From Candolleomyces eurysporus (Eukaryota > Basidiomycota > Agaricomycetes > Agaricales > Psathyrellaceae), in NCBI GenBank assembly GCA_027579435.1, contig JANBPK010001773.1, positions 1 to 11,347 on the forward strand: DNA of 11,347 bases, in the 5' to 3' direction. The position numbers and the translations under genes are program-made. Shown here one piece after another: positions 1 to 6,464 of this stretch (position 1 is the first letter of the stretch; each line of letters opens with the position of its first letter). The notes beneath the pieces were generated by a model. That model was not told the origin of the DNA and did no database searches. It saw only the letters and a list, made by a program, of their open reading frames with translations.

Positions 1-1062
1 ACGACAGCGGTTGGTGTTGCTGTCAGCGAGGCCAGCAGAGGTGGAAGCAGAGGAGGAAGACGTGGCAGCAGCGGGGGCGTGGGATGTCTTCTGTTTCTTC
101 GACGGATGATGATCCTGTTGGGCCCGGAGGTACTCGGCAGCCGCGTGGAGGTCGGCGGTGTAAAGCTCGTACTCGTCGTTGATGGCATCCAGCCACTCAT
201 CGAAGTCTGTGATGGCCGTGAATTTCGCGTTGGCCTTGGTGCGCAGGCGGAGACGGGGATCCATCAGGGCCGAGATCTGGACCCTGACCTGTTTCTCATC
301 CATCTCGTATGCGGTGCCCGCGAGGTGGGCGGCCTGAGCACGGTAGTCTTGGGCCCATTCGTAAAAGTGGGCCTTACCCTGCGAGAACGTGCGAAGCTTG
401 TCGGACAGATTCATGTCCCAATGTTTTTCGGTCCAACGGGAGAGGAAGGCGTCGGCGAACTCGGTCCAGGACTTCTGGAGTAGGTCTGCGCGGTTGATCT
501 TGACCCACTGCTTGTGCTTGAAATCCTTGAAACAGTTGAGAACCTTCACGACCTTCTTATCCTCGGGGACTTCTTTAGTCAGGAAGTAGGCCTCGCACGC
601 GTCGATGAACTCAACCCCAACGTCCCGACCGAGCCGACCAGCCCCGAGGGAGGGAGGTTTGGTGTTGCCCTCGGTAACCGTAACGGTGCAGTACACTTTG
701 TCGGACATGGCAGAACGTGAGGTAATGACGATAAGGCGGGGGCGCGTCGTCGTCCGAAGAGGAGTCAGNAACCGGGGGNAGGACGGCGCGAGAGTTGGAT
801 GTGACAGGGGNAGCGAGCAGGCGACTGTGGGGGNAATTGGGGCCGGAGCCTGATTGGCGATGACGGAAGTATTCTCTGAATTGGGAGTGACGACGGAAGT
901 ATTTTCCGAATCGGGAGCGGTGACGTCACCAGGCAAAACCGACGCGGTGCTCGACGGCGTCAGCGGGGTGAGCGGGGAGGAAAAGCCAGAGGCAATCTCG
1001 GGAATGCTCTCCAACAACAGCTGGGTGTACTGGGAGGTCTGCGACGAAGTTGCTGGGTCCAT
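1..1062 (-). CDS. Ty3/gypsy-type retrotransposon gag, 5' part (runs off left edge)
   Basis: An open frame of 354 codons reads leftward from an ATG at 1062-1060 in a good context (A at -3, G at +4) to the window edge without a stop. Gag proteins form the particle that packages retrotransposon RNA. Residues 1-118 are Ser/Thr/Pro-rich low complexity and include a 10-residue duplication. From about Met119 the protein becomes globular; residues about 149-300 have the Retrotrans_gag pattern (KSWTEFADAFLSRW at 197-210, then LRTFSQG, a YEWAQDYRAQ helix, and a VRVQISALMDPRLR segment). Residues 319-348 are a basic then Ser/Ala-rich linker (KKQK). The last residues, NTNRC at 349-353, may begin the approach to a CCHC zinc knuckle, which would lie outside. 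Four N bases (769, 779, 811, 834) fall at residues about 77-98, where the reading looks least natural, so the true start could be Met119 (position 708). The family call is sound; the N-terminal 118 residues are uncertain. Confidence 0.85.
   Translation of the reverse strand, partial: MDPATSSQTSQYTQLLLESIPEIASGFSSPLTPLTPSSTASVLPGDVTAPDSENTSVVTPNSENTSVIANQAPAPIXPTVACSXPLSHPTLAPSXPRXLTPLRTTTRPRLIVITSRSAMSDKVYCTVTVTEGNTKPPSLGAGRLGRDVGVEFIDACEAYFLTKEVPEDKKVVKVLNCFKDFKHKQWVKINRADLLQKSWTEFADAFLSRWTEKHWDMNLSDKLRTFSQGKAHFYEWAQDYRAQAAHLAGTAYEMDEKQVRVQISALMDPRLRLRTKANAKFTAITDFDEWLDAINDEYELYTADLHAAAEYLRAQQDHHPSKKQKTSHAPAAATSSSSASTSAGLADSNTNRCR
859..918 (-). repeat. 30-bp direct tandem duplication inside gag
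   Basis: Copies at 859-888 and 889-918 match at 25 of 30 positions, and all five differences are C/T transitions on the plus strand. On the coding strand each encodes a P-[DN]-S-E-N-T-S-V-[VI] type decapeptide. The unit is a multiple of three, so the frame is kept. It is a small low-complexity expansion in the poorly conserved N-terminus. Confidence 0.8.
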
Positions 1063-1063
1063 T

Positions 1064-1112
1064 CTGAAAATTAGGTCCGAAGGTAACTTCGACAGCAAAG
1101 GAAAACGCCTAC
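1064..1112 (-). other. Possible intron in the gag 5' leader
   Basis: Read on the minus strand, GTAGGC at 1112-1107 is followed by a T-rich stretch, a CTAAT branch-like motif and a TTTTCAG acceptor ending at 1064, one base before the gag ATG. The 49-nt length matches the other introns in this window. The acceptor side is convincing; the donor is only fair. Confidence 0.35.
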
Positions 1113-1281
1113 GGTAGGGCGATGACCGGGTGGTGAAGGTACGGTTGAAACGGGTGCCGGGTGCCTGGTGGATATCAAATGAGTCGAAGCTCAATCAAAC
1201 GGGTGGCAGACGAGACGAGTGAGGACCCGGAGAGCCGGGGAGGGGTGGGTAAAAACTCAATAGAAAGGCAATTAAGCTCGA

Positions 1282-1342
1282 ACGCGTCGAAACGCGCTAG
1301 GCGAGGTCAAGGAAACGCCCGTACGCGTCAACCAAGACGCGG
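1282..1342. promoter_or_regulatory. Cluster of ACGCG cores (MCB-like), two as palindromic ACGCGT
   Basis: ACGCGT occurs at 1282-1287 and 1323-1328, each followed shortly by a further ACGCG core (1292 and 1337), giving four cores in about 60 bp upstream of gag. ACGCGT is the MluI cell-cycle box bound by the MBF complex in yeasts. Whether it works here is unknown. Single ACGCGT sites also occur at 597 and 5172, so chance is not excluded. Confidence 0.25.
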
Positions 1343-1421
1343 TGGGTTGGATCTCCTTAGGCGAGATGAAGAAAGATAACAAAAAAGGGGTATATGCGGT
1401 CTAAATCAAGACGGCGGTTGA

Positions 1422-1441
1422 GGGGGGGGTAAAAGGGAGGG
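1422..1441 (+). other. Potential G-quadruplex in the retroelement leader
   Basis: An eight-G run, TAAAA, GGG, A, GGG fits the four-tract G3 pattern if the long run is split. It lies on the strand opposite the gag transcript, so the RNA would carry the C-rich version. Confidence 0.35.
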
Positions 1442-1675
1442 ACGTTTGAGGGAGAGAGTGTAAAAAAAAGTGGAAGGCTGTCGTCCAGACAACCAACACT
1501 CACAGGGAGGAATACACTCGACAAACGTCTGATTGAGGTGAGATGGGATACAAGGAAGAGTTAGAGCAAAAGCTAAGCGTAAAGAGAGAGAAATGCGAGG
1601 AATAAATAGGGATCGGGGTGTTTGGTTATGTATATCCTATGGGTCCATATGTATAAGAGTCGTGTAAGCGTTACA

Positions 1676-3035
1676 AAGAGACATCGAAAAAGCCGTAGGA
1701 CCCCCCAACACGCTGATTGCCTTCTGGGCAGGATTGAACGAAGAGGTCCTGGGAGCAAGTAGAACACCATATGGTCAAGTGGGTCTGCTTGTGAAAGAAA
1801 TCACACCGTCGAAAGCCGTCGACCCCGGCCATCGGAAAGGCTTGTGCGCCATTTCCTTCAAGACCAATCAAGCCGTCTGGAAATGCTTTGGAACGCCCTG
1901 TCTACGACTTCCAAGTCGAAACGGTGATGGTGACTTCATTTCCCCTTCTTACGCTCTACTCCTTTTCGATAAGTTTGTGATAGGAGGTGGTTGGGACAAA
2001 GTCTCATTGTATCCTCGACGGTGGGGCATTATGTGCCTACCGGCGGCGAAGTCTGATCTTGGATATCTCCAGTCAGCCCCAGGCCCCAGAATGATCCACC
2101 CTGCAACCGAAATCAAACTCTTCATTGGTATCGGAATCCATCCTTTGTCGAATACCTTTTACCAAATGTAACGTCCGGCCCATGGACCAGCATCGAAGGG
2201 TTCTCCTCGGAATTGGTGTCTAACTATTGCAGCCAGAGCGAGTTTCGAGCAACAGGCAAAGATTGCCCAGGCCCTGGTTTGGGGAGGGGACGTAGTGGGG
2301 ATGGGTGAGATGGGTGAGGGAAGGGAGCAAGACTTCGGATTTGCTGAGTAGGCTGACAATAGGCGAAATTGCATCTTCGCGAGTTCGAAGGGTGCCTGGT
2401 ATCGTGATTGTCATCGTTCGAAGACCGGAGCCAATCTCTATCAGATCCCAAGCGCTACGAATCCCATTTCACACTTGCTNCAAACGGCATAGTTTGTATG
2501 TCAAGTGTTGAAGATTGAAGAATTGCGCAGGATTCCGCTTCAGCCTCCAAGAATGAGGATTCTTATTCGGGAGGGACAGCTGCCAGTTGAGGGTGGAAGA
2601 TGTCAACGCTGAATGAATCACCATTGACAATGATAGCGAGCCATTTTCAGCGTCGCTTGGTGTAAGATCGATGCCGGGTATGTTCAGGGAATGGCTCAAT
2701 CGGCGTTCTTTCGAAGCCGTGATTTGGGGGCCGAGTCGAAGTTGATCAAAAGCCGGTAATTTGCGATGTCAGACCCACCTAAGGGACAAGTTTTTTACAG
2801 TGTAACACTCATCCTCATTCTGCGACCGGTCATGAGTCTATATTGCACCCTCAATTCTGCTCTAATGACCCTATAATTTGGCATGTAGGCCCTCAGAGAT
2901 TTATTAGATCTATAACACCTTATTGTCGAATTCCATGGTATTCGGTAAAACTTTGGGTCTGAGGACGACGTCCGGACTCGGAGGTGAGGCTTACTTCTAG
3001 GCGTTTTCAGTCGGAACGAAACTTCTTCCCAGACT
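1676..3035. other. Intergenic stretch, no supportable gene
   Basis: About 1.36 kb between the retroelement side and the first NLR gene. Open frames here are at most 145 codons (the longest, at 1734-2171, starts with TTG), show no recognisable motif on either strand, and have no plausible splice partners. One ambiguous base lies at 2480. The TTACAGTGTAA palindrome near 2795-2805 is the only other local symmetry noted besides the G-rich tract described separately. It may be promoter-distal DNA or decayed element sequence. Confidence 0.6.
2281..2325 (+). other. Dense G-tract region, strong G-quadruplex potential
   Basis: Seven runs of three or four G lie within 45 nt (2281-2284, 2286-2289, 2297-2300, 2303-2305, 2312-2314, 2318-2320, 2323-2325), with loops of 1, 7, 2, 6, 3 and 2 nt. 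This meets the usual quadruplex criterion several times over. It lies about 0.85 kb upstream of the first NLR start codon. Confidence 0.6.
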
Positions 3036-3041
3036 TATATC
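3036..3041 (+). promoter_or_regulatory. TATA-like element upstream of the first NLR gene
   Basis: TTATAT about 136 nt before the ATG at 3177, in otherwise mixed sequence. It would put the transcription start near the inverted repeats at 3054-3102. Positional evidence only. Confidence 0.3.
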
Positions 3042-3053
3042 TGGCGGGCGTCT

Positions 3054-3102
3054 CTATGATAATAATGATATCATAGTAACAGCACAAGGTACTGTTGCTG
3101 TT
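3054..3102 (+). repeat. Two adjacent inverted repeats before the first NLR gene
   Basis: CTATGATA (3054-3061) and TATCATAG (3069-3076) form a perfect 8-bp inverted repeat with a 7-nt spacer. Directly after it, AACAGCA (3078-3084) and TGCTGTT (3096-3102) form a perfect 7-bp inverted repeat with an 11-nt spacer. They could be dimeric protein binding sites or tandem hairpins at the 5' end of the transcript, about 75-125 nt before the start codon. Confidence 0.5.
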
Positions 3103-3176
3103 GATGAGATATGCGGTGATCGCGTGACGCCTCGTGCTCTATCCACCTCTCTTTCCTTCTGCCCTTCGTGACACCC

Positions 3177-5420
3177 ATGTCGGACGACCAAACTTCCAAC
3201 ACACGCTCAAAGTCCCGCCTCCTGGGCCTACTGGCACACCTCAATCCCCGCCGCCGTCGTAGGGGAGATACGGCGGTCCACGATGACCAGATAGAACCGA
3301 TGCTGCCAGTGCAGACTTTACATGGAACACGATCCTCTCCGTTGCTGCACGCTCCTTTCGAGAGTGGAAACACTGATCTGCCGCCAGAGACTCTCAATAT
3401 CGTGCGTGCAAATCCATCGTTCTTCGAAGGTGCACACCACTTTCGGGTGGAGAACTTTCAGTCCTTCAATGCCAATCATGTTACGATCACTCCCCTGCCC
3501 CATACAGTCGAATCACTTGACGGTGCGTAGCCCTTCTGTCTCGTTCGTGACGGATGTTTATGTGATTTGATCACCTCTCCAGGATGGAAACTGTTGGTCG
3601 AAAGAATCGCCCCGAACGCCCTACACAATTCCGACGCTCGATATGATGCACCAAAATGCGACGAGGACACACGAGTTGAAGTTACCGGCGAGCTCATGGA
3701 CTGGATCAAGGATCGTGACGGAACTCAACGCTTGCTTTGTATGACGGGTGCTGCTGGGTCAGGAAAGTCTGCGCTGCAACAAACCATCGCCGAACGTTGC
3801 GTGAATTTTGGCATCCTTGGCTCAGCATATTTCTTTTCGAGCGCGGACCCTACGAGGAATTCCGTTTCCACCGTTGTGCCCACGATTGCCTTCCAAGTCG
3901 GTTCACACAATCCTGACCTCAGGCAATATATCAGCACTGTTGTTGCCGAAGATCCCGTCATCTTCAAGAGATCACTGCGAACCCAAATGGACAGTCTGCT
4001 GGTCCGTCCGATGAAGGACCTTCGGGAACGCGCAGGATTGGACCTCGCCACTCTTCCGCACGCCATTCTCATCGACTGCTTGGATGAGTGCAAGGGTGAA
4101 GACCGCCAGGAAGAACTGTTGACTGCCATCCGGGAGTCTCTTCTCACCAACGACCTCCCCTTTCGCATATTCATCGCCAGCAGACCGGAATGGGCTATTC
4201 GCACCGCGTTGGAACCAGGTGGTCACCTCCACGCAATGGCGTACCATATCCAACTCAGCGAACACTACGACGCCTCCGGGGATATGCGCCGATATCTCCG
4301 GAGGAGGTTCCAAGACCTCAGCCTCCGCACTTTCAATCCCCATTGGTTCACCGAGAGCGACATCGAGAACCTGGTACAAGCGGCGTCAGGGCAATTCATC
4401 TACGTCGCAACGGTGTACAGATACATATCGGAACGTCGAACGTCGCCCCCGGAAAGGTTGAAGATCGTTCTCACCTGGACACCGCACGAAGGACGAATTG
4501 CCCGGCCTTTCGAAGCGCTTGACAAGCTTTATGCCGACACTCTTGTGGCTGCAAAGCATGCATATGAAGCCGTCGACACCCACTCCGGACGGGACTTTCT
4601 TCTGCTTTTCGCGTGCCACCTTGTCAATACTTCTTCCATCGGGTTTCCGTACTCTCCAATAACCTCTGGTGGGTTCGAGTTGTCAAACAGTCGACTGACC
4701 GAGTACCTTTTCTTGGAAGCTGGATCTACAGAAATCCTTTTCTCGGACCTCCGTTCTCTTGTGAAAGTGGGGAATACAGCGACGACACAATACCTAGGTA
4801 TGTATCACAAATCCTTTTCTGACTTTTTGGAGGAAGAAAGTCGTGCAAAGGATTTGTTTGTACCACTCGATCGTGTTTGCGCACATATGACAAGATGTTG
4901 TCTCCTCCACATCCTTCAATCCCCAGATTCCAACCTTCGTGCGTGATCTTGTCTAGTACTCGGATGGTCCGACACTAACTCAGCTCATAGTTGAAGAGGC
5001 TACCCACCACCTTCCAGTATTTTGGACTAAGGCGTCCCCTATGGATGATGATATTCTCGATTTCACCCAGAAGGGTGGATGGCATAAACTTGACTCTGTA
5101 CATGCTGAGAACAAAGTATACTATTCGTGTTTATTAAACGAATTAGATTCACTCACTCGAGGTCTCAAGGTACGCGTAGACGCTTTCCTCTTGTTTCATT
5201 CAGGCGGAAATTGACATCTTTATATCTTCTTTAGAATCGAAATCCCGAGGTTGTTGGTGTTATGAGCATGTTTTTCAACAAGTGGATCCTTGAATACGAA
5301 GAATATGAGAACCAGAAGAGACTTGAAGAACGGCTCATTTACGGAATTGACAGTGACGAGGATTCGGGCTCGGACTCTAATAATGACTCGGATTGGGACA
5401 CGGATTCCAGATTCCAGTAG
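3177..5420 (+). CDS. NACHT-domain NLR-like (STAND) P-loop NTPase, repeat-less, 688 aa
   Basis: Exons by hand: 3177-3522, 3583-4938, 4991-5169, 5235-5420; introns of 60, 52 and 65 nt, all GT..AG, joining in frame to 688 residues and TAG. The ATG at 3177 is chosen because the frame's first codon upstream, at 3168, is only GTG. NACHT proteins are ATP-driven signalling switches; fungal ones act in non-self recognition and regulated cell death, probably in the cytosol. Residues 25-29 are an Arg run. FFEGAHHF (82-89) matches the segment often preceding NACHT in Agaricomycetes, and GWKLL...YDAPKC (116-141) is the usual lead-in. The Walker A is GAAGSGKS (171-178), the Walker B ILIDCLDE (277-284), and IASRPE ends near 318. 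A winged-helix-like region carries the YHKSFSDFLEEESRAKDLF signature. No WD40, ankyrin or TPR repeats follow; instead the tail is acidic (DSDEDSGSDSNNDSDWDTD, 666-684). Codons and motifs look intact. The biological trigger is unknown. Confidence 0.88.
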
Positions 5421-5870
5421 TTCGGATTACAGCAACTGGGAAGTACTCCAGTTTGCCTCATCGTGGTTGTATTCTTGTACAGAGTGACAATTCAGTGACC
5501 GCCATCATGTCTCAGTAAAACATACCAGAGTTACAGCCAAAGAACGACGAGAAGAGGGCCCGGATATTCAATGACGGCGGAATACCGTCAATTATATCGG
5601 ACGTTTAATAGTAGTCTACAAACTGACAGTCGGACGTGATGCTCAGGACCTCTAGATCATTGAAACGCCGTGGAATACATTTACAAATCATAATTTCAGG
5701 CCCATTTGCATCGTACAATCTGTACGTTTCCCTCCGAACAGTGAACTTGGACCAAACCTTGGTTTGAAAGGACCGTCGGATTGGGCTATTGGTCCATCGG
5801 ATCAAATGCCTGTGATTCAGTGGAGGCTCGGAATCCTTTTGGCCAACACCCACAGTCCTCCTTCGACTCT

Positions 5871-5893
5871 CAATGCCAGGTTTCCAGGCATTG
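5871..5893 (+). repeat. Short hairpin in the intergenic region
   Basis: CAATGCC (5871-5877) pairs with GGCATTG (5887-5893). Inside, an A-A mismatch is followed by two more G-C pairs around a TTT loop. It is compact enough to fold as RNA or to be a palindromic binding site. No terminator-like U-run follows, and a fungal gene would not need one. Confidence 0.4.
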
Positions 5894-6021
5894 AATATCT
5901 GGTACAAACGATTCACTCGAATTGCCATGATGAGTGCCGTCAGACTCTTGTTGTGGTGTGTACTTCGTTTCCAGATAATACCCGTCTCAGATTCGTGCAC
6001 ATGCTTACAGTCACTTTCAAG

Positions 6022-6026
6022 CCAAT
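6022..6026 (+). promoter_or_regulatory. CCAAT box upstream of the second NLR gene
   Basis: CCAAT about 230 nt before the ATG at 6254, the usual orientation and distance for a HAP/NF-Y site. The overlapping AATAAA (6025-6030) could instead be a polyadenylation signal on the plus strand. Weak evidence from position only. Confidence 0.25.
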
Positions 6027-6230
6027 AAAGTCAGAACTAGGGGTGAGCGGGAGGACGTCTCTTTGTAACCTGGTGAATGCCCCGTAAGAATATTATTGAC
6101 CTTGGGCAGAGACCACAGCGCTGTACGGGCTTTGGGAGCGTAGCTGTTCTCGGAATGTCAATTTTGCACAGCTCTGCACCCGATTAGAACTGACCAGGCG
6201 CTCGTTACCTTTGCACACCACTACCACTAC

Positions 6231-6464
6231 ATGCCCTGGGCCAAGTTGAAGCAATGTCTCAAGGGTCCTCAAATCCTCGAAAACGCGAACGACTCCTCAG
6301 GATTTTCAGGATATCCTCGGCGGCCCGTCCCAGTACATCATCACCTGGCCCCAATCCCCCTATCTCAACATCAACTGTGGTCAGCCCAAGAGGTGGGGAC
6401 AACCAGGCTCCGGAACCGCCAAACCTCGAAAGTGGACGCAAAGGTCAATTTCTCAGGCTTTTAG
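6231..6464 (+). other. Upstream ORF overlapping the start of the second NLR gene
   Basis: An ATG at 6231, 23 nt before the main start, opens a 77-codon frame that is out of frame with the main protein and ends inside its exon 1. Its context is weak (T at -3), whereas the main ATG has G at -3, so leaky scanning would be expected. The encoded peptide has no recognisable motif. Its effect depends on whether the transcript begins upstream of 6231. Confidence 0.4.

Larger units (their letters stand above)
1063..1675 (-). promoter_or_regulatory. Leader/promoter zone of the gag gene, possibly containing the 5' LTR
   Basis: Upstream of gag the minus strand has a TATA-like TATTTATT (1608-1601) followed by a long pyrimidine-rich tract, as in fungal transcription starts. 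The minus strand also has TGTAACGC beginning at 1675 and TTACA ending at 1459, giving TGTAA...TTACA termini around 217 bp, which would suit an LTR. No convincing tRNA primer-binding site follows it, and the partner LTR would be outside the window, so the LTR boundaries are a guess. A 7-bp hairpin (one G-U pair, 5-nt loop, sense strand) sits at 1476-1494. Confidence 0.35.
5421..6253. other. Intergenic region between the two NLR genes
   Basis: It holds the 3' flank of the first NLR gene and the promoter of the second. A 131-codon open frame on the minus strand (6000-5605, GTG start) and a 107-codon plus-strand frame (5764-6087, TTG start) overlap here. Neither shows a known motif, so neither is called a gene, although the end of the minus frame reads like ordinary protein. 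Small inverted repeats cluster at 5749-5795 (CAAACC-TT-GGTTTG; GGACC/GGTCC) and 5871-5893. Confidence 0.55.

Noticed and set aside
1160..1200. CCACCA string on the minus strand as a tRNA 3' end or primer-binding region
   Set aside because: The adjacent bases form only a 4-bp stem with no proper T-arm, and the string has the wrong polarity for a primer-binding site.
1734..2171. 145-codon plus-strand open frame
   Set aside because: It begins with TTG, has no recognisable motif and no good flanking splice sites, and its composition does not resemble the real genes nearby.
2167..2799. Possible solo LTR (TGTAAC...TTACA)
   Set aside because: The flanking pentamers (CCAAA and GTGTA) do not form a target-site duplication, and the right end is part of a local TTACAGTGTAA palindrome.
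3168..3176. Earlier start of the first NLR at 3168
   Set aside because: The codon there is GTG; the first ATG of the frame is at 3177.
3725..4204. 159-codon minus-strand open frame
   Set aside because: It is the antisense of the NACHT exon, including the Walker motifs, and shows no independent motif.
4670..4690. GGTTCGA T-loop-like string suggesting a tRNA
   Set aside because: It lies within the NACHT coding exon and has no cloverleaf partners.
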